Assembly: GCF_014805625.2 (NCBI RefSeq)
Contig: NW_023998464.1
Location: 4,446,318 to 4,510,317 of the forward strand
Direction: 5' to 3'
DNA: 64,000 nt
Source: Glossina fuscipes
Lineage: Eukaryota; Arthropoda; Insecta; Diptera; Glossinidae
This document shows, piece by piece, positions 41,215 to 54,160 of the stretch. The position numbers and the translations under genes were made by a program. The notes under the pieces were generated by a model. The model saw nothing but the letters and a program-made list of their open reading frames with translations, did not search any database and was not told where the DNA came from. The first letter of the stretch is position 1. Each line of letters begins with the position of its first letter.

Positions 41215-42466
41215 TGAAGACTTTAGTTACCATGGGAAGCATGGGAAGCATTAAAAAGTCAATGGATATATTAATAAAGTAAATGTTGACAATATTGCCA
41301 TCATTACTAGGGAATTATTCAAAGTGAATATCGTGCGAGGTCGCGGTCTCTTGTGCCGTTCAATCATACAAGCTCAGGCTGCATCTCCCACTTTCACTCA
41401 TGTTTACGCCGCTCTAGTTGCAATTATTAATTCGAAGTTCCCAAAAATTGGGGGAGTTGTTACTGAAACGCTTAGTTATACAATTTAAAAGAGCTTTTCT
41501 CCACAACGATAAAAATGTTTGCTTGCCTTCTACACGTTTCATAACCCATATTGTTAATCAGCGCTTAGTTCATAAAATATTAGCTTTGGAAATATTGACA
41601 TTACCTGTCGAAATGCCAACGGATGATTCAGTGGAAGTGGCGATCGCATTTTTAAAAGAATGTGGCGTGAAATTGACTGAAGTCTCCTCGAAAGGCGCTG
41701 GGACCATATTTGAAATGCTGAAGAACATCTTGCAGGGAGGCAAATTAGACAAACGTGTTCAATATATGATTGAAGTGGTATTCCGAGTACGGAAGGATGG
41801 TTTCAAAGATCATCAATCCGTAATTGAATCGCTGGAATTGGTTGAGGAAAATGACCAATTTACTCATTTGTTAACGCTGGACGAAGCCACCGATCTGGAA
41901 GAATCGTTGAGTAAGTTGAACTTTTAAAATATTAAATAAATTAGATAAAAATTAAGTAAAATTAAGAGTGTCATATCTACCGACAATGGCAATATATTTA
42001 AGAATGAACTGTTGGCAGTGAACGTACTTTCAAGAACGTACGTCAAGTAATTGAACTTTGCCACATGTTTCTGAATTGTTGTGCGGAGCAACGAACATAT
42101 GAAAAGTTTTATGGCTTACTGGCCCAACGGTTTTGTGCCATAAACAAAATCTATATAGAGCCATTTGAAGAAATATTTAAATATACTTATCAGACTACCC
42201 ATACGAATCGATTACCCAATGTAAGCAAGTTTTTTGCACATCTATTGTTTACCGATGCAATTGGGTGGGATGTATTGGAGTGTATTAAATTAAACGAGGA
42301 GGATACCACATCTTCGAGCCATAAATTCATTAAAATACTATTCCAGGAATTAGTCGAATATATGGGCCTAAGCCAGCTGAATCGTAAACTTAAGGATGAA
42401 GCTTTGCTTGAAAGCTTAGCTGGTGTCTTCCCAAAGTCAATACATCCAAAGAAAAAAATGAATTAA
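41215..42466 (+). pseudogene. ncm: CWC22 / nucampholin copy, degraded (MIF4G and partial MA3)
   Basis: Copy of the spliceosomal factor CWC22, which binds eIF4A3 and loads it for exon-junction-complex assembly. From 41229 it reads WEALKKSMD, then in another frame [29 protein letters not shown] and [20 protein letters not shown] one-base shift at about 41448 moves to the frame at 41418-41927 with [47 protein letters not shown] and ENDQFTHLL, the MIF4G domain. The acidic linker and the start of MA3 are missing. MA3 resumes at about 42041 with [20 protein letters not shown] and [20 protein letters not shown], ending [14 protein letters not shown]. The N-terminal and RS-rich parts are absent. Two or more frameshifts and no usable start imply a pseudogene. 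Not typical of a host gene with introns; retrocopy or segmental duplicate remains open. Confidence 0.85.
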
Positions 42467-45400
42467 AAATCGTAATAAGCATTGATCATAACTGGTGAAT
42501 GTCAGAGTGAAATGGGATTGAATTCATTGGATTAGAAGATTTAGATATCACTACTACGAAATTAAAACAGTAGATTAGAAATTGACGAACTACGAATACG
42601 ACAGCAACCTTTATTTTATTTATTGTGTTACTAGCAGCCAATGATGGATCAAATGAGAAGGTTTATGCGCAGGTAGCTTGTGCGTTGTTGTAGCAGATAC
42701 ATCACTTCATCTTATTGTAATTGTTCATTAATACACTAAGTCAGATTCTCTGGTACATGAACGCTAAAGAATACACAACGAGAACCCCTATTCCTTCTGT
42801 CTTTTTTCGGCTACGTAGGCGCAACGTGTAAACGCGGCAGGCACGTAGATGCAAAAATGAAAAGTTTCAATGCGCTGATTAGATTAGGTCAACTTAGCAT
42901 CTATAGCTTGACGTTGAAGAGCATTTCAATATTGTTTTTATAAGAACAGTACAGACGCGTTTAGTAACACGTAAGTTGCGGAATTCTTTTGATCACTCCT
43001 TTTAAAGAGGCCTAGAAGCCCCTTTTTATTTTGAACTCATAATTCAATATGTACGTTGAATTTCAAGTTTGAGTTCAGGATAACATCCAAGTCACTAAGT
43101 CCAGTAACATTTTCCAGGTTGTAATTGTCAGCAAAGCAGAAAGAGGGTAATATTGTAGATCAAAACAAGAACTGCTTGCAAAATTTTTTTTCAATCTGGC
43201 TTTATGCAATTTGCGTCATATCACAAGATTAGATTATTTAGATCCGAGTAAAGGCTAGCTACACCTATGTTTATGTTAAAGCAATAGAAAATTTTTCCCA
43301 TAAGTGGAAAACCTCAAGGACATCAACAATTCCACATATATCAATCAATTAAAGAAGCTTCGGATGCAACCGGGATCGCCCGCGAATGAAATAATTTAAG
43401 GGGCTACATAAATTTTGAATGAAAACGAAAAGCGAACCGAAAAAGAGTTTTTTTGTTCAAACTTTCAAGTGTACAAAACAACAAGTTCAAAACTATATTT
43501 AGTAAAATTTTCATTTAAAAATTTTGAAAACTCAATCGTTGCCACGTGTTTTTGGACTCATTTCATTCACGATGGTCAACTTGTCGGAAATCAAAAAACA
43601 ACACATTTTTTGTTAGCACGTTGGGGGTGGCATAGTCGCCACTTGAATATATTCATGACTGAAGGGTTTGAAAAGTAAATTCAGTTTTGGATTTTTGGCA
43701 GGATTACTTGCAAGAAAGATACAATTTGCAATTCAGTTTTGCACCATGTAAAGTAAGTTGTTGTAAATTCAAATCTGATCAAAGAGAAAAAGCTCTTAGC
43801 CCACAGGCTACTTAATCTTTTTTAAAAGAAGTATTCAAAAGTTCAATAAGATCGGTACGTTCGTTTACGAAAAATCAAGTCCACCTCATACTTTAAAAAT
43901 AAAGTTTTGAGAAGAACCCGTTTAATATTTACTATAGTAATAGTAGCAAAAATTTCCAACAACTCTCTTTCCTGATTAACTTGAATGTTTGAGAAAGCAT
44001 ACAGACGTGTTATACTATTAGACAAAAAAACACTGTGGGGGGTCACCGTATAATACCCTATAATGAGGCAAGTCGAAATTGAAAGATCTTTTCTTGGTTT
44101 TCATATTGAATTACGTAAAATGCATTTAAGAGAAGTATTCCATTAAGCAGCCTTGACCATAGATAATGAAATCGAATGTAATTGAGTTAAATAAATCAAA
44201 GAAATTTCGGAAATAATATAAATAAATGCATATAACTGCGGCAAAGAAATTGAATTTCTTTTAAAACAAATTCGATTAGATTCGTATAAAATTAGCATAA
44301 ATTTTTTGTTTATTGAGAAAAAACAAACAGTTAAATGAAAAAGCACATACAGCACATGTGCCCCTGCCCAAGTTTCTAAATTAATTTGGATATTCCGATT
44401 TGCTGTTATTGTGTGTGAAAAAATGTTCTTCTTCTTCATTTTATCCTCTTTTTCTTTCATTTATCAGTTGCGATGCGTCTTTGAATTCATTGCGCTTCGA
44501 ATTTGAGTATAAATACCACGTACGTATATTCTGTATATCTAAAAGCACCTATATATATCCATATATATATATGTATATATATACAGTTCGCTAACTTTAG
44601 CAATAAGCGTTTCCCATAGCCATAAGAAGCGATGCATAATATTTAATAAATAATATCATTATAGACAAACGTTCGTTTCTTACGTCCAGGCTGTCAAATT
44701 TTGCACTTTTCAACCCATTTTTCACTTATCTCATTTTTATTACAATATCCTTATATTAGACGTAGCGGGACATAATTGCTTTAGAGCGCTGATTTATAAG
44801 ATAATCGATTCGTCTGAGCTCATTCGTTTATCCATCTTATGAAACCGGAAAACTGAAATAGTTAGGATACAGAGTCAGAGAGAGAGAAAGAGAGAAAAAA
44901 AAAAGCTTGGAAGATTAGGAAAAATAATTCTTTGTAAATATTATTGTCACGATTTATTCGGACCAAAGAAATAAATTGTAAGACGAAGACTCTCAACTTT
45001 TGCAAATAATATAAATAAATATATAAGAAAGTAAATTTACAAGCAATTATTTGTTATGTGAAGAGAACAGCGATATGTGTGATTGGAGTTAATGGACTTG
45101 AAATTATAATATCTCTTGGGGCAAATGTAAAGACAAATGTATTCAGGAAGTCTTGACATATGGACATCGTATCTTAAGCTTCAATGACTTCATAAAATTC
45201 ATGGCATTCAATAGTAGAATTAAGTCATGAGCTTTTTCGAAAATGATTACATCAACCCAGCATACGGCGATTAATTGATCTCCATTTTTACCAGCCCTCC
45301 AAATATTTGGAAGGTATTCAGGATATACAAAACCTTATTAAATTGCGTTTGCAACACCAAACTTTTGCTTTTTACCCCAAATCGTTGGTGGCGTATTTAT

Positions 45401-46050
45401 TGGACACTAATTGATGGGTATTTAAAATTCGCTCTGTTGCATTGTTTTAAAACGCTTGATGAAAATACGTCGTTTTTTCCTAGTACCGTAAAAATTTGGC
45501 TTTATTTTTATTCTATTTATTTTTTGCCTCTTTAAACATTTTCATAGAACATTGACATTTATCGTCTGGTATTGTGCGACAGTTTTTTGGAACTGAATGA
45601 GTTATTTTCGAAAAGTTCTAAATATATTCTTCTCTTTCAATAATAGTTTAACGTACACAATAGCTTTTCTCTAGATTCACAAACTGCTTAATATGTATAT
45701 TTATTCTTAAAGAATATTTGCAATAAAAATTTCCCATACGTCTTTGATACCTTTAACCTAACTACGGTATTTAATTAATTGCAGACATTCAAAGAATAAA
45801 ATACGATGAAGTGAGAAGTTAATAAATTAAATCTGTAAAGTAAAAAGTATTGTAAAAGAACATCTTCATGCGTATCTTTTGTAAATCAACTCGGAATATA
45901 AAAGTAATTCGCTTATATTAAATGAAAGGTTTTTTTTTCTTTCATAATTCTTACCCTACCCTGCTTGTGGCATTATCTTTATGCGGTATGCAAAATCCAA
46001 AAGAATTTGGAACCCGTTTTATTTTAGCAATCGATTCAGAATTACTTTCC
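42467..46050. other. Intergenic DNA
   Basis: No coding exon or RNA gene recognised. An AT microsatellite lies at about 44551-44583 and an A/G-rich tract (GAGAGAGAGAAAGAGAG) at about 44876-44904. Open frames at 43415-43678 and 45275-45535 have no recognised domain. Confidence 0.5.
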
Positions 46051-46059
46051 GGTTTGATT

Positions 46060-46270
46060 TAAAGGTGTCTGCTTGTCTCTTCTTGTCGCTTTCTTATATT
46101 CAACCCACAGCTTGCATGTAACCTTGGAATATTGTGATGAAATTTTGTGCAACGGCGCATGTTTTTTGGCCCAAGAACAAACGCTATTGAAAATACTTCG
46201 GATCGGACAACATTTTTGACCACTTCCCCCATAACACCTGCTTTCACATGTTTTAGTTGTAACGTAATTA
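46060..46270 (+). repeat. Dispersed repeat family B
   Basis: ATTGTGATGAAATTTTGTGCA, GGCCCAAGAACAAACGCTAT, GAAAATACTTCGGATCGGAC and GACCACTTCCCCCATAACAC match the copy at 22.8-22.95 kb in order and orientation. Confidence 0.65.
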
Positions 46271-47708
46271 TTATAAGTAAAAAAATTAAAAAAAATTCTT
46301 GATTCAATTGCTTTTAAATCAGAAAGTCAGATAAACGACAATTCTGTTGTCCTCGTTTTAAAATTTGAAGAGAATCTTTCACATGGATCGTTTATTCAAC
46401 TTAACTAACAATTTCTTCTTCAGTCTGTGCGCTACGAAAGAAAACAGTGCGTTAGTGGACTCCCCTCTTAATCTCCGATATTGTGCGGAATGCTGAAACA
46501 AATTTAATTTAAGATTTCCCTTCCAAGGTAGATAACACGGTTTGTTCTCTAGTAAAACGATATTCTTTCATAGCAAGAACACTACTCCTTGACGTGCTGT
46601 ATGTAGCATTACTATGTCAATAGGAAAGCATTATAAAATGGAACCTTTAGGTTACCATATTGAGATCGTAAAAGAAATGTTACAAAGCTGTTATGATGTC
46701 AAAAGAGAAGCATGGCATAATGAAACTACTACGATTTTAATAAGAGTCAATTTATTTAAATAATTAGTGATTAAGAGATATTTTTTGTTAAGCCATCAAC
46801 TATATACAGTATATTCTGTACATATTCTGGCGTGAGGATTGGGCCCTAGTCATAAAAGAAAGTAATGTTTATTCTTAAATAGTCATGAGAAAACCCTTCG
46901 ATACCAGTTTTATTATAAAATGCGGTTCTTAAGTTCTGTGAGACGCACAGTAGAAATTGCCTTGCGGTTTGTGATGCCTCTGCTCAGGACATGGCCATTA
47001 AAATATACACCATATTCAGTCATACCGTTCTCATTGGAATGAGAAGTGAATTCGTTTTACTCATATCCTCGGGTGTCTCCAATGAAATCGAAGCTACCGC
47101 TTATATGAAGCGTATGTGTAGATGTGTCGACAATTATCAAAGGCTTAATAATTAAATAACTTAGCTTTTGTTAAATAACTTAGTTTCTGTCAAATCGAGA
47201 GGCCATGTGGCGACACATATTGATGCCGGCATCAATAGTAAAATAGTTTCAGTAGCAAGGTTATAATAATACTCCAGATGGAATTGAATTATAAACGATA
47301 TTAAAAATGATAGTTTCATCGATTGCAAAATATTCGTAGAAATGACAAAATTTATTTATTTATTGAGGGCAAGTAGGTTTCAAAACGTTTAGCCTGAGCC
47401 AAACTTTGCTTCTCCTTTGTGTTTAATAAATATATGACTCACTGACAATTCATACACACAATATTATATTTGTTTCTGACAGGTGTATAATATATATATA
47501 CATAACTCAGAGGTCTATCGTAAACGAAACTGAAGCCATTAGGAATAGCTCTCTGGATATTCGACACAGGGAGACATACTAAACTTAACTTTTAAAAATA
47601 AGAAATTACGTTACATCAGTTGGAAATTTTATGTGTCTTGCAGACATTCAACTTCATATTCGCTAAGTATTCGATATGTGGCTATACATACCCAGACACA
47701 AACTACTT
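46271..47708. other. Intergenic DNA
   Basis: No coding exon recognised. A short direct repeat GCTTTTGTTAAATAACTTAGT / TTTCTGTCAAAT occurs around 47164-47195, and a TA run at 47489-47501. Confidence 0.45.
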
Positions 47709-48425
47709 TAGAAAAAAACAAGTAAGAAAATTCTTTTTGGTTGTGACCGAATGTTTCATATCCATCACACTTATCTTAAAAAAGACAAAACAAGTAAGTA
47801 ATTTTCATGCTTCGAAATACGGAGAGGGTGCGGATGATTTTATCTATTTTTAAAATAAAAGTTTTTGTCGCACAGGCGTGTGGTCGTTGTAGGCATGTTC
47901 TTGGAAAAGTTTAATTCACTTTCAAATTCTGTTGCAAATTTATAAGAGATATACATCTTCATTTTCGGTAATCGAAGAATGTTTGCCGCAAATACTACAC
48001 AGTTGCGCACACGGAGAGATGGACAGACGGACTAGCCTAGGTGCATTCCAAATTCAAAACTGGGCAATAGTTTGCAGACTTTACAGGGCATTCGAAGTTT
48101 GATCCTGCGCCTTATAAAGGCATTGAAAAATAGATTGAATTTTGATCCACTGTTATATTGGGTAGACATGGTAAAATTTTTCCATTTTTATGCAGATGTA
48201 GCATCGCCCCTAAAATAATGGGTTAAAATTTATGTACATTTCTGTTATAATTTATGAGTAATGACACGGGCAAACACACAGAGGGACATGCTTAAGTCGA
48301 TGTAGAATTTGATGTTGACCAAGAACGTGTATACTTTGTAGGGTCTCCTAGCCTTCCTTCTAGGCGTTGCAAACACTTTGACAAAATGAATATACCCCTC
48401 ATCCACCCGTGAATAATATAAAAAG
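47709..48425 (-). repeat. Dispersed repeat family A, near-full copy
   Basis: Starts ACAAGTAAGAAAATTCTTTT with TTGTGACCGAATG and ends at GAATATACCCCTCATCCACC at about 48388-48407. It carries both modules, with ATGGACAGACGGAC at 48019 and ACAGAGGGACATGC at 48280, and ATTGGGTAGACATGG between them. Confidence 0.7.
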
Positions 48426-51180
48426 GCCCCAAAGTGAAACCTGTTAAGGTGACATAATAAGTTTAAGACCTACAGGCTTAAGTTGATATACTTGAATAAC
48501 TTAAGGCTTAGTAGCGTAAGCGTATTTGCATATTTATAATGTCGCTTTATTGAATTTTTCATTGCGATTTCTATGCCTAGATCGACAGATGGACATATCC
48601 AGAGCAATTTCTTCAACATATATAAATATAAATACATAGATTTGATGAAGTAGAAGTAGAAAAACCTATGTATATTTTAGATTGTAAATATATAAAGTTT
48701 TAAGTATACACAAGATTCACATAAAATTTACGAAATTTCTTTTTTTGGTTTCTGGCAAAAATTCAAAAAGAGAGATTTTCAAGAAAGAGCAAGAAAGGAA
48801 ACAGAGAAGAATTGGAGAAAAGTCGATATTTTCAAAAAAAAAAAAAAAACCAAAAAGAATTGAGTTTCGCCAATCGATGCTAAAAGCAAATATCAAAAGT
48901 TTTTCAAACATTGCATTTTCGAGAACATGAAAAAATCAGAATTTAGAGAATCTATCGTATCCTACTTTTTAATTTTTGCCCCATTTTATTGGCCATTCTC
49001 TGAATCTCCCATGATTCTGCGCATTCTTGTCTAATTACAAGAATTTTCTTTTTTTTTTAGAGAAACATATTCTATTCACATATAGAAACTTTTCAAATGT
49101 TTTTCATTTGATTCTTTAAAATACGTAAAAACCGTGAATACGCGAAATTAGTACGATTTGGGCTGCAAAAGTGAACGAGTTGAGCTGAACTCTGTGAAAA
49201 AAAATTTTTAATGTTCTAAATAAAGATCGGTTAATATATAATTTTTTCAATAAAAAGGTTAAACATACGCTTTCTTTTCACATATTAAATTATTTAAAAA
49301 AAATAGTTTAAAATTTCATGACCTGAGAGAATCTGAAGCAAATTAAAAAATTGGTGTAAAAAAGTGAAAATAAATTATTTTACTAAACAAAGTTAAACGG
49401 ATTTTTATGTGTGTATGTGAATGTGAACAATATATACGTACGAAGCTGTGCACATCTATAGATGTGTATGTACAAAGATCTGTATACAAATTCACCCAAG
49501 AGTGCATATCTTCTTATCTTAAAGTATAAAAGTTCACTCGTTTCTGAAAATTTGTTCACGATTTTAATAAATTTCTTAAATTAACAAAAATTTATATAAC
49601 ACTGACGCACTCATCGAATGGGAACAATTTATGAATTTTATCTATGAAAATAATTTAAGATAAATTGTAACGAGACTTTATGCAGCGTAGAACGAATCGG
49701 TTGTACCCACCATCGCTTTTTCTTACTTATAAAAGAAATCTTATTTGGGACAAATACATATTGCTGCCGATCTGTAAATGCACCTAAAGTTTCATTTAAC
49801 TTGAATTTTTATAAACTCAACTTTAACGGGAAATAATAAGCCAAACTTTAAAACTTTATTAACTGGATTCAGGATTGAGGAGAAGCTCTTAAAAATTCTA
49901 ACATTAATCGTGTTCACTAAAGAAAATTGGAATAATTGAAAGAATAGAGAGCAAAAAAGAATTCACTTAGGCCCGATAATTTGTATCTACATAGCCTTAT
50001 TTATCGGAATATTTACAGGTCCCCAGCCATTACTTAATTTACTTTTGAAATATTTTCGCTAGTTTTCTATTTTTATATTTTCCAGTTTCAAGCGGATAAT
50101 TATCCAACAAGTAATTGATAATCCATTGTAGGGCATTTTTCATGATCATGTTTTTTTAAGCTTTCTCTTTAAGGAATAAAGTGGGGGGCTTATACCCCGG
50201 CTTGAACTCAAAACTAAACTATGGTTCACCAATTACACAAAGACAATGAATGGATGGCATGTAGGTGACACATAAGTGATATATAATTAATAATTTATTT
50301 TAATTAGGAATGCATACATTTTATGACCTTCGTAATGCGTGCTTCCGTTTCCTGCAAATGAATCGAAAAAGTTTTGTGGCGGGTATATAAAATTTAATCA
50401 ATTTTTTTTCTTTTCATGAAAAAAATATTTGTTTTCGTTACAAACAAAGCTAAGTAAGAAAAAAATTTGATCTTAAATATTTTGCGTGTTTGTGTAATAA
50501 GTGACTAAAAGCGCTACTGCAATAAACGTAACAACTTTTTTCATTTGCTTGTGCAACCAGAAGTTAAAGGATTAAATATTTCTCACAAAAATGAGTTCTG
50601 GGTGAGTACAAAAATTAGAACTTACATAAGTAAAAACAAAAAATAAAAAACACTACTATTTCGTGTAAACCTTAGTATGAAAGATCTCTAGTTACTGATC
50701 ATTCTAGTTTCAACTAACAATGTACCATCTAGTTCATCAGTTGACTGGATCGGCGATAATCTTGACAGGAATGAAATTATAAAACTCTTAACATATAACA
50801 TCTCACCGTTCATTCTTCCGTTCTTGTGCTTCAACAATAACAGATCGCACTAGCTATTAGCCTACCGATGGTAACGTCCGTGCTTCAGGAAAGCACTTCA
50901 TAAATTTCTTTCTAAGGCATCCCAACAGTTAAGTTTAAGCAGTTTATTAAAGGGAAACACAAAACACATGAAAAAAAAAATTATTATTTGATGATAAAGA
51001 AGAGATCAAGAGATCAAATGCAAAGAGAACTTTGTAGTTTATTCCCTTCAAAATAGTGAAACAATAATGGGATTCTATGTCTCCACCTGGCATGGAGCTT
51101 TAGTCAGAAAAGTTCCCTAGAACGATCGGCAATTAACATAGTTGAATTGGACAACCGTCAGACTTGCAAGACAATTCTGC
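48426..51180. other. Intergenic DNA
   Basis: Very AT-rich. An A-run of 14 lies at 48834-48849. A GTAAGAAAAAAATTTG stretch near 50453 may be the edge of another family-A copy. No coding exon recognised. Confidence 0.45.
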
Positions 51181-51189
51181 AGAAGAGAA

Positions 51190-51840
51190 GGCCTGTTTCA
51201 AGTAGTAGGTGCTAGAAGGAAAGTTTAGGTATGGTCTCAACCTTCCCCTCTGAGCAAGGCGTGGCCCATCAAGCATCTCAAATTATTTAATGCCCCCGCA
51301 TTTTGGGGATAACCACGGCCACCATAAGTACTCTCCGAAGGGCCGCACCCAGCGTTCAGTCCTTGTACATTGGCTAACATGCTGCGTCCAAACTGTGGCG
51401 GGACATACCAGCTTCTGCCAAAATTTCCACATGGTATGTCAATGTGCTAGCGTCCACCCGAAGGATCTTGGCAAGCACCAATCTGTAGTTCAACCAATCC
51501 TGTCACCTCTACCCGCCTAAGCAGAGTACTCGTGATCTTGTGCCATTATGTTCATGACTTCATACTTGCATTTTGGATTTTCCAATAATTGCGGAGAAGC
51601 CACCCCTTCTACTCTCTCCCTTGGAATTGTTGTACTAGGAGAAGTCATCAGCCCAACAACGCCAAGCACCCATCACACTACATTATCATTAGCTTTTCGA
51701 CAGCCTAGTGGTCGTGTGCTGGACCTCCCGCATAACTATCTACATTGGTGGGAAGTCTCCACGCATTTGAAACCTGATACTCTCGAGGATTCCGCAAGGA
51801 ACAGGTCCCCGTCGTCAGGGAAAGCACAGTTAGATTGAAA
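51190..51840. repeat. Unclassified GC-richer repeat, copy 1
   Basis: Clearly less AT-rich than its surroundings. It shares TTATTTAATGCC, GGGGATAACCACGG and AAGGGCCGCACCC with TTATTTAATGCC, GGGGTAACCATAGC and AAGGGCCGTAGTC in the block at 54.2-54.7 kb, in the same order. Two open frames (51290-51520, 51548-51838) show no recognised domain. It may be part of a retroelement, perhaps an LTR. Confidence 0.45.
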
Positions 51841-52500
51841 ATCTGGATAATTTAAATGGAAAAATTTGAAAAGAAGATTCCTTTTAGCGCAAAAACGAAA
51901 AATATTTGTTAAGATAATAAGCCATTAATTACAAACAGCCAGCTTATGTAATTTCCAATTGCTTTCAGTTCTTTCAATTCTTAAATGAGCCAGTCCTGTC
52001 AGTCGTGCATGGATGCTTTGAAGAGCCACCAGTCGTAAATGTGTCAAAAAAATCGGTTATTAAATTATAGATTGAGTACAAACTTCTTGCTCGACTTTCT
52101 TCGAGTGCCGAACGTTCAAACGTGCGTTATGAACGCTTCTTGCCACCCCAAACTGTTAAGTAGAAATGTTATTTGAGCATTTTTGCCTCCACAGTAAGAT
52201 GCTGCAAGATAGCCAAGATTATAAGCAAACATTTGTCAGCTTTTTCGTTAAGACAATATCACTTTTCAGAGGGAATCCATTTTTCGGGTTTTTTGATCAG
52301 AAATTGAACTCATATCGTGTACTAATTCGCTTGATTCAGTTTCCTCCGACATTGATAAAAAAAGAAATAGAAAAAACATTCTTGAAACAACTGTTTAAAC
52401 CGAAACGACAAATAACTAAGCTATTTAAATACTGAATATGCTGAGATGAAATTTGACACGGTTGTCAGTTAGAATATTGCCAACCTAGAATAATAAGAAA
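51841..52500. other. Intergenic DNA with an orphan 89-codon frame
   Basis: The frame at 52166-52435 is Lys/Phe-rich and has no domain that I recognise. Nothing else is seen. Confidence 0.4.
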
Positions 52501-52539
52501 ACTATACGCGACTGCGGCGGAATATTTCATAAGATATCA

Positions 52540-52790
52540 TTTAAAAGAAAAACATAATAATGTTTCGAGTGCAGGTATTACAGAATATAGGTGAAAAATT
52601 TTTGAAAACTTCATTTTTGCGAGCAAGAAAATGTTTACCACAGGCCTTGCACAGGTAAACGAACGGACAGATAGACACACTTAACTCGATTCAGAATTCG
52701 ATGCTGATCGAATGCATATATATACGAAGTGCTGCAAACATTTCAACAAGATGAATATACCCCATGTAATACTCTACCTATTACCTTTTG
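52540..52790 (-). repeat. Dispersed repeat family A, partial copy
   Basis: CGAACGGACAGATAGACACAC, GATGCTGATCGAATGC and AACAAGATGAATATACCCC match the family in reverse orientation. It forms an inverted pair with the copy starting at 52945. Confidence 0.6.
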
Positions 52791-52944
52791 GTCACAGTAA
52801 TAAAAAATAATTACCAAAAAATGGATGGTTAAAAGCTTCGAATGGATTACAGTTTTATACACTGATTGAAAACATTTATCATTCTTTTTTATGCAATTTT
52901 CCTTAAGTGCCTCTGTTCAGGCAATAAAGTAATAAAATAGCTGC

Positions 52945-53360
52945 GGCTTTTATGCCCATCAACGAAGAATGGGAATATTGTCGTTTGGTCGAAACGTTTG
53001 CAAGACCTCGAAAAGAGGTTCAGAGACTCTTTAAACTACATATATATATATGTATTCTTGATTAGTAACAAATCAGAAATTTACCCAGAGTCCCTCTATC
53101 CCTACTGGCATCTGTACTTTCCCCCGCCGGCTTAATGTCTGCGTTCTCTCAATCACGAAAATTAAACTTCAAAATTGACACAATAATTGAAAGTTGTTGG
53201 TATTGAAAATGGGGCAAATGAATCAAAGGGCGCGTTTACAGTGCAATTTAAATGAAGCACTTTCCTTTTTTTTTGTAGCTGTTTTTAAGATGAAGAGATG
53301 AGTAGGCATAAAATATTCGATCACAACCGAATACAGTTGTTTTTCCTTATTCTTCTTGAT
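52945..53360 (+). repeat. Dispersed repeat family A, partial copy
   Basis: Starts TTTTATGCCCATCAACGAAG, then has TATGTATTCTTGATTAGTA, and ends with ATATTCGATCACAACCGAAT at 53313-53332 and a TTTTCCTTATTCTTCTTG edge. The middle is shortened. Confidence 0.65.
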
Positions 53361-54160
53361 TTTTATTTATGTATCTCCTCTCTTTTTTCGGTTATTTTGT
53401 CTGAAAGTGACCACATGCCGGGACCAGTATTATTAATGAGTAAATGGAGTCTGTGAACACACATTTAACATATTTACTACGCTTAATCACTTTCACTCTC
53501 AATTTTCATTTACACCACAGACTACATAGTTTTACTCTCCCAGGCAATTGCATTGCGTTCACATGCATAAATTCATAAGCGTTAATTGCATGCGAAGAAG
53601 AAACAGTTCAAACAAGTAAGAAAAAACAAATCTTGTATGGCCACGATCTTATATGTAATTATATGTATTACAACACACATAAATAAATTTTTTTCGCATT
53701 GAAGACATGTCGGTTGCTCGATTCGTGTTATTTTGGTACTGACTGTCGAGACGATATCTAATACAGCCTGTACCCTACAGTTTGGTAGCTATTTACGGAA
53801 TAATTTTAGCCCATTTGAGCCCCTGTTCAATCTAAAGGGAATATACTTTAGAAATATTAATCTTCTGCCTTAACTGTCGCTACTTTAGGAATTCCAAAAA
53901 CGCGCTATTTGTTGCCTAATAATTTTATAGCGATTTAGTATATACACAGTATATTTCACGCGTATGTTCGCGATTCGTAAGTAAAACGATATATTCAATA
54001 TAACCACCGATGCCCCGTGAGTGTCTGCTACATAAACTAAACTTCATGCCGCCCAATGGCATACGTCTTAATTTGATAAGCAAAAATTGATGCCCTTAAA
54101 GAATAGGACTATCAAGGAGCCCGACTACTCCCGAAGTTCCTAATAAGATAACAGGCACGA
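53361..54160. other. Intergenic DNA
   Basis: CAAACAAGTAAGAAAAAACAA at about 53609-53629 looks like the edge of another family-A copy. No coding exon recognised. Confidence 0.4.

Noticed and set aside
41215..42466. Calling the CWC22 copy a working sex-determining gene
   Set aside because: Frameshifts, no start codon and loss of linker and termini. The Mdmd parallel is only a reason to check.
51548..51838. 96-codon frame in the GC-richer block
   Set aside because: No recognised domain, and the related block at 54 kb does not keep the frame.
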